From the NCBI GenBank assembly GCA_900542525.1, contig UQNZ01000009.1, positions 1-64,000 of the forward strand: a stretch of DNA of 64,000 bases. The letters are read 5' to 3'. The stretch comes from an uncultured Eggerthella sp. GTDB lineage: Bacteria > Actinomycetota > Coriobacteriia > Coriobacteriales > Eggerthellaceae. The notes beneath the pieces were generated by a model that was given only the letters and a program-made list of their open reading frames with translations, was not told the DNA's origin and searched no databases. The position numbers and the translations under genes are program-made. Positions 23,523 through 32,919 of the stretch are shown here, in pieces. Every line of letters starts with the position of its first letter. Positions within the stretch are counted from its first letter, which is position 1.

Positions 23523-24716
23523 CTAGACGCGACTGGATTGTGAAGGATCCATCGACATGGTTTGGAAGCGATGCTCCATGTAGGCGTTGTCGTAGTGCTT
23601 GTTGAAGAACTCTTCGAGCGGAGTGTTCGGCGCATGTCCTGCTTCACGCAAGTACCAGCAGTCGATCGTTTGCACGGTGAGCACCACATCCACCACCATG
23701 AACACGAAGCACACAACGGTGAGCGTATAGCGCAGCTTCCACGGAATCTTGTTGATCAGCCAAAGCAAGATCGGCAACAAGAACTTCACCCACATCACAC
23801 CGAGTACGCCCCAGAAGCACATGAACATGAAGTTCGTGCGACCATCGATAGAAAGGAACGTTCCCGAATAATCCCAGGCCACAATTCCGAATGCACTTTG
23901 CATGATCCAGCTGACCGTGAACTCGAACGCACCACCGATCAACGCCGAGATCAAGAAGATCACTGGGATCGGCTTATCGTGGAAACGGTTGAGTGCAACG
24001 GTCATGAACAAGCCACCGAACCCATAGATCGGCGAGAACGGTCCATAAAGCAGTCCTGCGCGATCTTGGTAGGCATGATAAAAAGCAAGATGGAACACGG
24101 TTTCGATCGCTAGCCCCAGGATGCTGCACACCACGAATATCCAGAACAGGTTGAAGAAGTTCAGCGTGATGTAGCCCTTCAAAGGCTTTCGGCTATCGAC
24201 CTTCTTCTCGAACTGAGCACGCTTTTGCGGATCCATCGTGCGCGCTTCTTTTGAAAGATAGCGCTCTTCGGCCAGTTCAGGATCCATATACACCGTAACG
24301 ACCGCCAGAAAGACCAGTTCGGCCACGTAAACAATATGGAACAGGCTCAAGCCGTAGAGCATCATCATCGCAAGGAACGCGCCTAAGATGAGCGCAATGG
24401 TGGTGATGGCGAAGCGTTCCCCATTGAGCGTGTTGTTCTTGATGAATCGCATGCCCATGGCAACGAAGAGAACGATAGCGGTGATGGCGAGCAGGACGAT
24501 GCCGATCGCCAGGAGCATACTCTCGGGTCTTTCATGGTGGTTGATATCGCCCACTGCATGAGCTGCGAATACGCCGATCAAGCACAGCGAGGCCAGTGCG
24601 CAGATTATGCTCATTACGCCGAATGCCTTGATGACCTTAGGCGAAAACCCTTGATGAGGAAAATCGTCTTGGTTGGTAGGGATCTCGATCTTCCCCCATA
24701 TATCTTTGAAGCGCAT
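23523..24716 (-). CDS. CmpB-type multi-pass membrane protein (putative ABC transporter permease family)
   Basis: 397 residues from ATG 24716 (MRFKDIWGKI), behind GAGGAGGTGG; an alternative ATG at 24743 also has GAGGAG, giving nine more residues. An N-terminal half of about four membrane helices (VMSIICALASLCLIGVF, MLLAIGIVLLAITAIVLFV and others) precedes a linker with RKPLKGYITL. The C-terminal half matches the PF06541 (ABC_trans_CmpB, formerly DUF1113) pattern: TVFHLAFYHAYQDRAGLLYGPFSPIYGFGG, then a SWIMQSAFGIVAWDYS loop. That family is annotated as a permease, but no ATPase partner lies here and its true role is unclear. C-terminus is hydrophilic. It may be preceded by an SOS-type promoter region on the other strand only. 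Confidence 0.75.
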   Translation of the reverse strand: MRFKDIWGKIEIPTNQDDFPHQGFSPKVIKAFGVMSIICALASLCLIGVFAAHAVGDINHHERPESMLLAIGIVLLAITAIVLFVAMGMRFIKNNTLNGERFAITTIALILGAFLAMMMLYGLSLFHIVYVAELVFLAVVTVYMDPELAEERYLSKEARTMDPQKRAQFEKKVDSRKPLKGYITLNFFNLFWIFVVCSILGLAIETVFHLAFYHAYQDRAGLLYGPFSPIYGFGGLFMTVALNRFHDKPIPVIFLISALIGGAFEFTVSWIMQSAFGIVAWDYSGTFLSIDGRTNFMFMCFWGVLGVMWVKFLLPILLWLINKIPWKLRYTLTVVCFVFMVVDVVLTVQTIDCWYLREAGHAPNTPLEEFFNKHYDNAYMEHRFQTMSMDPSQSSRV

Positions 24717-24844
24717 CAAGACCACCTCCTCATTCTCATGCATGATCAACTCCTCAACTCTACCACAGGTCAAATCGGGCTTTTCAGGCAGGCATCTTCC
24801 CTCGTGGTTTTGTTACCAAATCGCTTAATGCCTGTTCACTTGCC

Positions 24845-24873
24845 TTGACTACAAACATTTGTTCGTATAGGAT
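24845..24873 (+). promoter_or_regulatory. Predicted promoter with LexA-like (SOS) operator
   Basis: -35 TTGACT (24845-24850), 17-nt spacer, -10 TAGGAT (24868-24873). Inside the spacer is CAAACATTTGTTCG (24852-24865), which differs at one base from the Gram-positive LexA consensus CGAACNNNNGTTCG. A repressor bound there would block RNA polymerase. The downstream genes are a DNA-repair-type pair, which agrees with SOS control. Confidence 0.6.
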
Positions 24874-24901
24874 GGAACAAGGCGAATCGAACAGGTGTAC
24901 G

Positions 24902-26368
24902 ATGGATATCACGGATAAACTCGAACTTCTTGCAGATGCTGCAAAATACGATGTTGCCTGCACCTCATCGGGCGTAGGGCGCGCTGGGCAAAAGGGGAAG
25001 CTCGGCAACACGTCTGCTGCCGGGATCTGCCACAGCTTCACGGCCGATGGCCGCTGCATCACGCTGCTGAAGGTCCTGCTCAGCAATGCGTGCATCTATA
25101 ACTGCGCCTACTGCGTCAATCGCATCAGCAACGAAGGCACCCGCACCACGTTCAACCCGCGCGAATTAGCGGACCTTACCATCAGCTTCTATCGTCGTAA
25201 CTACATCGAAGGACTATTCTTAAGTTCAGGCGTTGTCCGGAGCCCCGATTTCACTACCGAACTCATGATCGAAGCGCTGAGCATCTTGCGCGAAGAATAC
25301 GGCTTCCGCGGCTACATCCATGCGAAGGCCATTCCTGGCACTTCGCCTGAATTGCTCGATCAGCTCGGGAGGCTTGCCGACCGCATGAGCGTCAATCTTG
25401 AGCTTCCTTCGCAGAAAAGCCTGCAGTTGCTCGCACCAGATAAGAGCAAGCACGATATCCTCCATCCCATGCGCTTCATCAAGAACGGCATCGAAGAAGC
25501 CCGCGACGTCCGCGCTCTTGCCGAAAAGAATACGGTCTATTTGAGTAAACGCGATCGATCGCTCGCACGACCCGTCGATAAGGAGCGGAGCTTCGTTCCC
25601 GCTGGTCAATCAACGCAAATGATCATCGGCGCCACCCCCGAAAGCGATTACCAGATCCTTAATCTCTCTTCAGCGCTCTATCAGAAGTTCTCGCTCAAGC
25701 GCGTATTCTTCAGCGCGTACCTGCCCGTGAACAACGACAAGCGCCTTCCTGCAGGAGATGGCGTTGCGCTCAATCGCGAACACCGCCTGTATCAAGCCGA
25801 TTGGCTCATGCGGTTCTATCGTTTCGATGTGAACGAGATCATCAATGAAGAAGCACCCTTCCTCGACTTGGAGGTCGACCCCAAAGCGAATTGGGCGCTC
25901 AACCATCTCGATTTCTTCCCTGTTGAGGTGAACAAGGCACCTTATGCAACCCTTTTGCGCGTCCCCGGCATCGGTGTTCGAGGGGCGAAGCTCATCATGA
26001 ATGCGCGCAAGACCCATGTGTTGCGCGAGGACGAATTGCGCAAGCTCGGCATCGCCTTCAAGCGCGCCCGTTTCTTCATCACGTGTCAGGGGAAGTACCA
26101 GGGCGGCACCATTCCGTTCAAGCGGCAATCGTTGCGTGCTCAACTTGCCGCGCCGATCGACGGCGGCCGCCACGGAAGACGTGCCGCAAAAGTTGCCACT
26201 GGGCAGATGAGCCTCTTCGATATGGCGCCCACCCAGAAACTTGCAGGACACCCTGCATCAAGCGGAAAAGACGCGCTGGCCAGCGGTCAGAAAGCACTGC
26301 ACGCAACAAGCCGACCTTATTCCCCTGAGCGCGATCTGGGCTGGCGCGCGCTCGATGCTGCCTCGTAG
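24902..26368 (+). CDS. Putative DNA modification/repair radical SAM protein with HhH domain (TIGR03916 type)
   Basis: 488 residues from ATG 24902 (MDITDKLELLADAAKYDVAC). The radical-SAM motif is C64-IYN-C68-AY-C71, followed by the family block IEGLFLSSGVVRSPDFTTE and NLELPSQKSLQLLAPDKSK. A helix-hairpin-helix DNA-binding segment LLRVPGIGVRGAKLIMNAR lies near residues 350-370, and a KxxxFFITCQGKY block after it. The C-terminal 90 residues are low-complexity and poorly conserved. This is the protein family described as rSAM linked to uracil-DNA glycosylase, always next to the family of the following gene. The reaction is unknown. The gene is 14 nt upstream of its partner and sits behind a LexA-like box. 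Confidence 0.88.
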   Translation: MDITDKLELLADAAKYDVACTSSGVGRAGQKGKLGNTSAAGICHSFTADGRCITLLKVLLSNACIYNCAYCVNRISNEGTRTTFNPRELADLTISFYRRNYIEGLFLSSGVVRSPDFTTELMIEALSILREEYGFRGYIHAKAIPGTSPELLDQLGRLADRMSVNLELPSQKSLQLLAPDKSKHDILHPMRFIKNGIEEARDVRALAEKNTVYLSKRDRSLARPVDKERSFVPAGQSTQMIIGATPESDYQILNLSSALYQKFSLKRVFFSAYLPVNNDKRLPAGDGVALNREHRLYQADWLMRFYRFDVNEIINEEAPFLDLEVDPKANWALNHLDFFPVEVNKAPYATLLRVPGIGVRGAKLIMNARKTHVLREDELRKLGIAFKRARFFITCQGKYQGGTIPFKRQSLRAQLAAPIDGGRHGRRAAKVATGQMSLFDMAPTQKLAGHPASSGKDALASGQKALHATSRPYSPERDLGWRALDAAS

Positions 26369-26382
26369 CGAAAGGCCGTGCT

Positions 26383-27243
26383 ATGGACCCCACGCCCGAT
26401 AACATCGCATATCTCTACGATGGCAGTGTCGAAGGTCTCTTCACTGCCGTGTTCTTAACGTATGCGAACAAGGAGCACCCGCTCGATATCTGTCCGGGCG
26501 AACACTATCAGCCCCGTATCGGACAAACCACACGCCAGATCGAGACCGATTTCTCGCTCGCACTTCGCGTTCAGAAGGGCGTGAGCAAGCGCGCGGGTTA
26601 TAGCGTTGCGAATATCATCAAGACTGCCGCTCTTGCCGATGATCCTCACACCGGAATCTCGATCTATCGTTTCATCCGCTACTGCATGGATCCGCAAAAC
26701 GCTCATTTCTTCCGACAGAACAAAAAAGGAGAGCGCAGTGTCCAGCAGAGATTCACTGGTGCTGGATGCGGACCTGCTTTGCTGAAAGGCTCAGCAGTGC
26801 CTGCTGTTCTCGACTCCGTGGTCGAGCCCGTTCTGAAGCTTGAACGCTTCGTGCAGAATGAGCGCCATCATATCCTTGAATTCTTGCGCTTCGAAGAACT
26901 TGAAGGTGGTCTTTGGTGTGCGCGCTGCAACCCAAAAGCCTCGGTCGTGCCGCTCATCATGGATTGGTTCGCGGATCGCTTCAATACGCAACCTTTCATC
27001 ATCTACGATGAGAACCACCGTATCGCGGGTGTGTACGAAGGAAGCGATTGGCACCTTATCAAGACCGATTCGTTCACGCCACCCGCACCAACCGCAAATG
27101 AACTCAAGATGCAAGAAGCATGGAAACGCTTCTACCACACGCTCAATATCGAAGCTCGCTACCATCCCGAGCTTCGTCGGCAATTCATGCCCAAGCGGTT
27201 TTGGAAAAATATCACCGAGGTCAGGGATATGTCACCCGCCTAA
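26383..27243 (+). CDS. Probable DNA metabolism protein, DUF4130 (TIGR03915 type), partner of the radical SAM protein
   Basis: 286 residues, start ATG 26383. Typical opening for the family: YLYDGSVEGLFTAVFLTYANKE, then TDFSLALRVQKGVSKRAG, HTGISIYRFIRYC, and a C-terminal HHILEFLRFEELEGGLWCARCNPKASVVPLIMDWFADRF, which is the conserved core of DUF4130. About 60 residues beyond that (RYHPELRRQFMPKRFWKNITE) close the protein. In other genomes the family is fused to a uracil-DNA glycosylase domain; here that domain is absent. Co-transcribed with the radical SAM gene and ends before a terminator at 27311. Function is inferred only from the conserved pairing. Confidence 0.88.
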   Translation: MDPTPDNIAYLYDGSVEGLFTAVFLTYANKEHPLDICPGEHYQPRIGQTTRQIETDFSLALRVQKGVSKRAGYSVANIIKTAALADDPHTGISIYRFIRYCMDPQNAHFFRQNKKGERSVQQRFTGAGCGPALLKGSAVPAVLDSVVEPVLKLERFVQNERHHILEFLRFEELEGGLWCARCNPKASVVPLIMDWFADRFNTQPFIIYDENHRIAGVYEGSDWHLIKTDSFTPPAPTANELKMQEAWKRFYHTLNIEARYHPELRRQFMPKRFWKNITEVRDMSPA

Positions 27244-27310
27244 CGAATCTTAGTGCTTTATCTAAGCAAAGTGGCACGGTTTGACGTATCATGCTCTAAT
27301 CACGAAAACC

Positions 27311-27337
27311 AGGCGGGCATCCTGCTCGCCTTTGTTT
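27311..27337 (+). terminator. Intrinsic terminator after the radical SAM/DUF4130 operon
   Basis: AGGCGGGC and GCTCGCCT pair (8 bp including one G-U) around ATCCT, followed by TTTGTTTATT. Lies 68 nt beyond the DUF4130 stop and 27 nt before serC, so it could also act as a leader element for serC. Confidence 0.65.
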
Positions 27338-27363
27338 ATTCGGTATATGAAAAGGGAGTAACT

Positions 27364-28446
<1,083 letters not shown>

Positions 28447-28470
28447 GCATCAAGTTGCTTAGATACGAAC

Positions 28471-28504
28471 GAAGGCCGGCTGCATTTGCAGTCGGCCTTC
28501 TTGT
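28471..28504 (+). terminator. Terminator hairpin after serC
   Basis: GAAGGCCGGCTGCA pairs with TGCAGTCGGCCTTC (one G-U) around a two-base centre, followed by TTGT. The T run is short, but it sits 25 nt after the serC stop and directly precedes palindrome C copy 4. Confidence 0.75.
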
Positions 28505-28537
28505 AAGATGACAAACTACCCGGTCGTTCGACACCTT
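28505..28537. repeat. Dispersed palindrome family C, copy 4 (at ubiB-like stop codon)
   Basis: AAGATGACAAAC ... GTTCGACACCTTT, immediately after the serC terminator. It touches the TAA stop (28539-28537) of the convergent kinase gene. Confidence 0.8.
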
Positions 28538-30201
28538 TAGCGGTTGCGGTTTCTGCGGTAGATGTCGATGGCGATCCAGAGCGAAAGAATGATCGCGATA
28601 ACGAATTCGATGAAGGCGAGGATGGGCATGCCGAAGATGTGAGATTCGTCGATCGCGAACGTGAGCAATGCCGCACTGATCAAAAGACCGGCGATGATCA
28701 AGCCGATGGTCAAGCGATTCAAGATGCGCGATATCTTCATCATGGGCTCAGCCGAGCCGAGCATCTCCATGTTCACCTTCAGTTGACCACGCGAAAGCAA
28801 CTGCATGGTATCGCCTGCGTATTCTGCTGCACGCAGCGCTCCGCGACTCGCACCATTCACGGCAACGAGCAATTCTTTCACGGTGTCCTTAAGGTCGTCG
28901 GATGTTTCCCTTGTGCGCTTGATGTGCTTGTTGATGATGTCGACCATGTTGAACGAACCCACGTATTCGAGCAGCGTGCCCTCCATGGTCACAAGACCGC
29001 GTGAAACCATGGTCACCGACGAAGGCAACGTTACCTTCGTTTGACGCGTTACATTCAGGATGTCTCCCAAGAACTGCCCGATATCGATGCTCTCAACTTC
29101 GGCGGTGCCATACCGGTCCAAGATGACATCGAGCTCTGCAAGCAGATGAGGCTGATCGATCGCAGCAAGATCGCGTGCGATCGAAAACGACATGAGCGCA
29201 TCCATGAGAGCGCTTGCGCTCCGTAACCCTACCGCTTCGACGGCCTTTTCGAAGCCCAAACGATCACGCGTGCTCAAACGTCCCATCAGCCCTAGGTCAA
29301 GATACACGATCTGTCCGCCATAGATAACGATATTGCCTGGATGCGGATCGGCATGGAAGAAGCCGTCTTGCAATATCTGCTTGGCATAGTTCTCGAGCAT
29401 CTTGTCGCCGATCTCATCGAGATCGTAGCCTTGTTCAAGGAGCTTGTTCGTATTGCGGATAGAGATGCCGTCGACATACTCCATGACGAGCACCTCTTCA
29501 CGGCAGTATTGCATGTAGGGCTTCGGTGCCCGCACATAGACGATGTCGGCATTGAGCCGGTTGAATTCATCGAGGTTGCGCGCTTCATTCAAAAAGTCGG
29601 TCTCTTCGAGGAAAGTGACCCACAGCTCCTCGACCACATCGCGCAGGTCGACCATCTGGGCGTCCTTCATATAATGCGAAAGGCGACGAGCCAGGCTGCG
29701 CATCACATCGATATCCTGCGCCATGGTGGCGCGCACGCCAGGACGCTGCACCTTAATGGCAACCTCCTCGCCCGTGGTGAGCGTTGCGCGATGAACTTGC
29801 GCCAACGAAGCGCTGCCGAGCGGACGCGGATCGATCGAGGCGAATATCTTCTCCCGGTCGATCCCATAGATCGCATCGAGCGCAATGAGCACCGTTTCGA
29901 ACGGCATGGGTTCACATTCCTGCTGAAGCTGAGAGAGCGCCTTACAATAGGCATGGGGCAGGATCTCGGAACGCGTCGAGAGGGTTTGCCCAACCTTGAT
30001 GAAGCTCGGGCCAAGATCTTCGAAGAGCGCACGCAATTCTTCGGGGGTGAACCCTTGCAAGAAATTATGCTTGCGCAGAATATGAACGATCTCGTGGACG
30101 CGTTTCACGCGCACACTGCGACTGAGGCCAAACTGGTCTTCGGGATCAACATCAGCTCGTGCCGTAAGAAAATGCCGCAGAAACGTGTTTTCTGTCACCA
30201 C
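28537..30201 (-). CDS. ABC1/UbiB-family atypical protein kinase (AarF-like)
   Basis: 554 residues from GTG 30201, with AAGGGGGATC before it. The KxGQ motif is FIKVGQTLSTRSEILP (about 70-85), the Ala-rich loop ASLAQVHRA and lysine EVAIKVQRPG, then HADPHPGN (catalytic HxDxHxGN-type loop) and VYLDLGLMG (DLG). Two membrane segments close the C-terminus (IGLIIAGLLISAALLTFA, ILAFIEFVIAIILSLWIAI). UbiB-type kinases support isoprenoid quinone synthesis or lipid handling; in an organism carrying menG, menaquinone is the likely context. It shares a strand with the small phasin-like gene upstream. Confidence 0.93.
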   Translation of the reverse strand: MVTENTFLRHFLTARADVDPEDQFGLSRSVRVKRVHEIVHILRKHNFLQGFTPEELRALFEDLGPSFIKVGQTLSTRSEILPHAYCKALSQLQQECEPMPFETVLIALDAIYGIDREKIFASIDPRPLGSASLAQVHRATLTTGEEVAIKVQRPGVRATMAQDIDVMRSLARRLSHYMKDAQMVDLRDVVEELWVTFLEETDFLNEARNLDEFNRLNADIVYVRAPKPYMQYCREEVLVMEYVDGISIRNTNKLLEQGYDLDEIGDKMLENYAKQILQDGFFHADPHPGNIVIYGGQIVYLDLGLMGRLSTRDRLGFEKAVEAVGLRSASALMDALMSFSIARDLAAIDQPHLLAELDVILDRYGTAEVESIDIGQFLGDILNVTRQTKVTLPSSVTMVSRGLVTMEGTLLEYVGSFNMVDIINKHIKRTRETSDDLKDTVKELLVAVNGASRGALRAAEYAGDTMQLLSRGQLKVNMEMLGSAEPMMKISRILNRLTIGLIIAGLLISAALLTFAIDESHIFGMPILAFIEFVIAIILSLWIAIDIYRRNRNR

Positions 30202-30310
30202 GATCCCCCTTCTTCTTCCTGCTGTTATTGTAGCGCGAATGAAACACGTGCGCTTTTAGATTGCAAACTCGTAAGCAAGCAGGGCACGAACCAACGATCG
30301 GCCCAAAATG

Positions 30311-30344
30311 AAAAGCGTATGAACCGTTCGATCCATACGCTTTT
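30311..30344 (-). terminator. Terminator hairpin downstream of the small phasin-like gene
   Basis: AAAAGCGTATG and CATACGCTTTT form a perfect 11-bp inverted repeat with a 12-nt loop. It lies on the minus strand about 120 nt after the phasin-like stop and 110 nt before the kinase start, so both bidirectional stop and separation of the two genes are possible. Confidence 0.75.
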
Positions 30345-30460
30345 CTCCTGCACGCTTCGCTGGCGCCCCCGCGCCTCACGTGCTGGTTTTAGCATGAGCA
30401 GCACTTTCGAATGCCCTTCGCGCACCTGCCCCCACAGATACGCGAACACTCGATAGCGTG

Positions 30461-30796
30461 CTATTCGGCGGCGTCCTTAACTGCTGCTGCTGCGGCATCA
30501 TCGGTAACCTTGTTCGCAAGCTCGTTGACCTTTGCAACAAAGTCTGCACGCTGTTCAGGGGTCATTGCTTGAAGCTGCGCAGCTAATGCTTCATCACGCA
30601 TCTGGCCAAAGGCATCATTCGCCTTATGCTTGAGCTCGGTATTGAGCTCTTTCCCCTGCTCAACCGTAAGCTCCCCTTTTTCGATGAGATTGTTCACGAG
30701 CTCGTTGGCACGCTCGCCACCATAGGCCAGTGCACCCACACCCGCGAGAAAAATATCTTTGAACCCATCACGAATATCTGCCATGAGAGGCACCAC
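30461..30796 (-). CDS. Small phasin-like helical protein
   Basis: 111 residues; GTG 30796 has AGGA about 9 nt upstream, while ATG 30784 (MADIRDGFKDIFLAG) is an alternative with a poorly spaced site. The sequence IFLAGVGALAYGGERANELVNNLIEKGELTVEQGKELNTEL matches the opening of phasin-family / poly(hydroxyalkanoate)-granule-associated proteins, also seen in anaerobes without PHA. The remainder is a predicted amphipathic helix ending in VKDAAE. It may bind membranes or help fold proteins; function not established. It is followed on the same strand by the UbiB-like kinase gene, an arrangement that may be conserved. Confidence 0.75.
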   Translation of the reverse strand: MVPLMADIRDGFKDIFLAGVGALAYGGERANELVNNLIEKGELTVEQGKELNTELKHKANDAFGQMRDEALAAQLQAMTPEQRADFVAKVNELANKVTDDAAAAAVKDAAE

Positions 30797-30990
30797 CCTT
30801 CTTTTCCTGTGATCACTTGCATTTCCTGCGCATATTAGTGTAGCGGCTTTTCAGCCCCGCGCTTCAGGCTTTGCTAGAAATGAGCAAACCGTAACCGGTG
30901 TGTAATTTTATCGCCTCCGAACATGCAACCCTTTAGCGGAATAAAGTGCCCTTCTGACGCTTAACTGCCCACTTCGAAGTTCGCACGCGA

Positions 30991-31010
30991 TCGAGTTTTA
31001 ATAGACTCGA
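30991..31010. promoter_or_regulatory. Inverted repeat upstream of the first dehydrogenase gene
   Basis: TCGAGT, 8-nt spacer TTTAATAG, ACTCGA: a perfect dyad about 60 bp before the ATG at 31071. It has the size of a dimeric repressor site. No regulator gene is adjacent, so its meaning is inference. Confidence 0.35.
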
Positions 31011-31070
31011 CCTAGTTGAGATTTTCGAACCTCGGCTCGTTATTCATCTTTTTGGGATAGGAGAAGGTCC

Positions 31071-31871
31071 ATGGGATTTCTCGAAGGTAAGACCGCTATC
31101 ATCACCGGCGGCGGTCGCGCTGTCTTGAAGGACGGTTCATGCGGATCGATCGGCTATGGCATTGCTACCGCATACGCGAAAGAAGGCGCGAATCTAGTCA
31201 TCACCGGGCGTAACGTTCAGAAGCTCGAAGATGCGAAAGAGGAGCTCGAGCGCCTCTACGGCATCAAGGTGCTTCCGATCCAAGCAGACGTGAGCGCTGG
31301 TAACGACAACGCCGCCACCGTGCAGAACGTCATCGATAAGACCATCGAAGAATTCGGCCGCATCGATGTGCTCATCAACAACGCGCAAGCTTCGGCTTCT
31401 GGTGTTTCCCTTGCGGAACACACGACCGACCAGTTCGATCTGGCGATCTATTCCGGCCTCTATGCTGCGTTCTACTACATGCAGGCATGCTATCCGCACC
31501 TGAAAGAAACCAAGGGCACCGTTATCAACTTCGCCTCTGGAGCAGGGCTCTTCGGCAACGTCGGCCAGTGTTCCTACGCCGCTGCAAAAGAAGGCATTCG
31601 TGGCCTCACGCGCGTCGCGGCCAATGAATGGGGCGCCGATGACATCAATGTGAACGTTATCTGCCCACTCGCTTGGACTGCGCAACTCGAGAACTTCGCT
31701 GAGGCTTATCCCGATGCGTTCGAAGCGAACGTCCACATGCCTCCGATGGGCCACTATGGCAACGTCGAGACCGAGATCGGTCGCCCGTGCGTTCAGCTCG
31801 CATCGCCCGACTTCAAGTTCATGTCCGGCGAGACCATCACGTTGGAAGGCGGCATGGGCCTGCGCCCCTAG
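31071..31871 (+). CDS. Short-chain dehydrogenase/reductase with unusual cofactor loop
   Basis: 266-residue SDR. The cofactor loop is TGGGRAVLKDGSCGSIGYGIA, in which about nine residues separate TGGG from the GxG expected in the classical TGxxxGIG. This resembles the S-I-x-x-G-I-A loop of divergent SDRs such as FabI-type enzymes. The catalytic Ser region is INFASGAGLF, and Tyr/Lys are in CSYAAAKEG (YxxxK). NAQASASGVS replaces the common NNAG. The C-terminus MSGETITLEGGMGLRP is normal. Start ATG 31071 behind AGGAGAAGG. Substrate is unknown; it precedes a BaiA-like SDR and an aldo/keto reductase, so ketone or steroid redox is a reasonable guess. Confidence 0.85.
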   Translation: MGFLEGKTAIITGGGRAVLKDGSCGSIGYGIATAYAKEGANLVITGRNVQKLEDAKEELERLYGIKVLPIQADVSAGNDNAATVQNVIDKTIEEFGRIDVLINNAQASASGVSLAEHTTDQFDLAIYSGLYAAFYYMQACYPHLKETKGTVINFASGAGLFGNVGQCSYAAAKEGIRGLTRVAANEWGADDINVNVICPLAWTAQLENFAEAYPDAFEANVHMPPMGHYGNVETEIGRPCVQLASPDFKFMSGETITLEGGMGLRP

Positions 31872-31896
31872 TTCGCGCTGACAACTCCGCTTCATC

Positions 31897-31932
31897 GAGC
31901 CCGATGTGCCTTGCATGTCGGGCTCTTTGTTT
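31897..31932 (+). terminator. Intrinsic terminator after the first dehydrogenase
   Basis: GAGCCCGA pairs with TCGGGCTC, with further wobble pairs inside, followed by TTTGTTT. Located 26 nt after the stop of the SDR, so this gene is transcribed separately from the next. Confidence 0.85.
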
Positions 31933-32019
31933 CAGCCGTTTTACAATTTGCGAGCTTCACGTATTTCGATGCTATCGTTATGCCACTTGCAAAAAATATC
32001 TGATCGAAAGAGGTCTTCT

Positions 32020-32772
32020 ATGGGAAAGCTCGAAGAGAAAGTCGCTATCGTAACGGGCGGCACGCGTGGCATCGGATTCGGCATCGTGGAGAAATTCCTT
32101 GCTGAAGGCGCGAAGGTCGCACTGTTCGGATCACGCCAAGAAACCGTTGATACAGCGCTCGAAAAGATCAAGCAGAACGATCCTGAGGCTCCGGTTATGG
32201 GCCTTCATCCTGCCCTTACCGATCCTGATGAGATCGCAGCTGCCTTCAAGAGCGTGGTCGATACGTTCGGTTCGCTCGACATCCTGGCGAACAATGCTGG
32301 CACCGATTCACGCACCAAGTTGGTCGATTACACGCTCGAAGAATTTCAGAAGGTCATGCGCCTCAATGTTGAAGCGACCTTCGTGTGCTCGCAGGCTGCT
32401 GCTCGCATCATGATCGAACAAGGAACGGGTGGCGCGATCATCAATACTTCTTCGATGGTGAGCATCTACGGTCAGCCTGCTGGATGTGCTTATCCCACCT
32501 CGAAGTTCGCAGTGAATGGCCTCACCAAGTCGCTCGCGCGCGAACTCGCACCGCACAAGATTCGTGTGAATGCAGTAGCCCCTGGCGTTACGCATACCGA
32601 TATGGTCGATGCACTGCCTCGCGAGGTCATCGAGCCGCTCATCAAGACCATCCCGCTCGGACGCATGGGCGAGCCTGAGGATATCGCGAACGCGTTTGCC
32701 TTCCTTGCATCCGACGAGGCAAGCTACATTTCTGGCGATGTGCTTTCCGTGGACGGCCTTTCTCGCTCGTAG
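32020..32772 (+). CDS. Short-chain dehydrogenase/reductase, classical (BaiA-like)
   Basis: 250 residues from ATG 32020 (MGKLEEKVAIVTGGTRGIGF), with GAAAGAGG 6 nt upstream. Classical SDR: TGGTRGIG, LANNAG, the Ser in INTSSMVSIYG, the Tyr/Lys in YPTSKFA (Y-x3-K), and APGVTHTDM. From memory of BaiA, the bile-acid 3-alpha-hydroxysteroid dehydrogenase of clostridia, the N-terminus (VTGGTRGIGF ... AKVALFGSRQETVDTAL) looks similar, but this was not aligned by software. Coriobacteriia carry several bile-acid HSDHs, so that substrate is possible. Own terminators on both sides make it a single-gene unit. Confidence 0.87.
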   Translation: MGKLEEKVAIVTGGTRGIGFGIVEKFLAEGAKVALFGSRQETVDTALEKIKQNDPEAPVMGLHPALTDPDEIAAAFKSVVDTFGSLDILANNAGTDSRTKLVDYTLEEFQKVMRLNVEATFVCSQAAARIMIEQGTGGAIINTSSMVSIYGQPAGCAYPTSKFAVNGLTKSLARELAPHKIRVNAVAPGVTHTDMVDALPREVIEPLIKTIPLGRMGEPEDIANAFAFLASDEASYISGDVLSVDGLSRS

Positions 32773-32799
32773 CCCAAAGCACAACCTATCATAGCCACA

Positions 32800-32838
32800 G
32801 AGGCGGGTGCAGCACGAAGCTGTCCCGCTTCTTTTGTT
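32800..32838 (+). terminator. Intrinsic terminator after the second dehydrogenase
   Basis: GAGGCGGG pairs with CCCGCTTC, with an inner CAGC/GCTG helix, followed by TTTTGTT, 28 nt beyond the stop. Confidence 0.8.
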
Positions 32839-32848
32839 GTACGCCAAA

Positions 32849-32881
32849 AAGATGACAAACTACCCGGTCGTTCGTCATCTT
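32849..32881. repeat. Dispersed palindrome family C, copy 5
   Basis: AAGATGACAAAC ... GTTCGTCATCTT, the most symmetrical copy: eight outer base pairs are all Watson-Crick. It is the only copy not touching a stop codon, lying between the SDR terminator and the aldo/keto reductase gene. Confidence 0.85.
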
Positions 32882-32919
32882 TAGGTATAGTAAAAGCAAG
32901 CTACTGAAGGAGTTCGAAC

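Noticed and set aside
30225..30449. 74-codon minus-strand frame between the phasin-like gene and the kinase
   Set aside because: It runs through a perfect terminator hairpin (30311-30344), has no ribosome binding site and no recognisable sequence.
29341..30456. 371-codon plus-strand frame over the UbiB-like kinase
   Set aside because: Kinase motifs KxGQ, HADPHPGN and DLG on the minus strand settle the coding strand.
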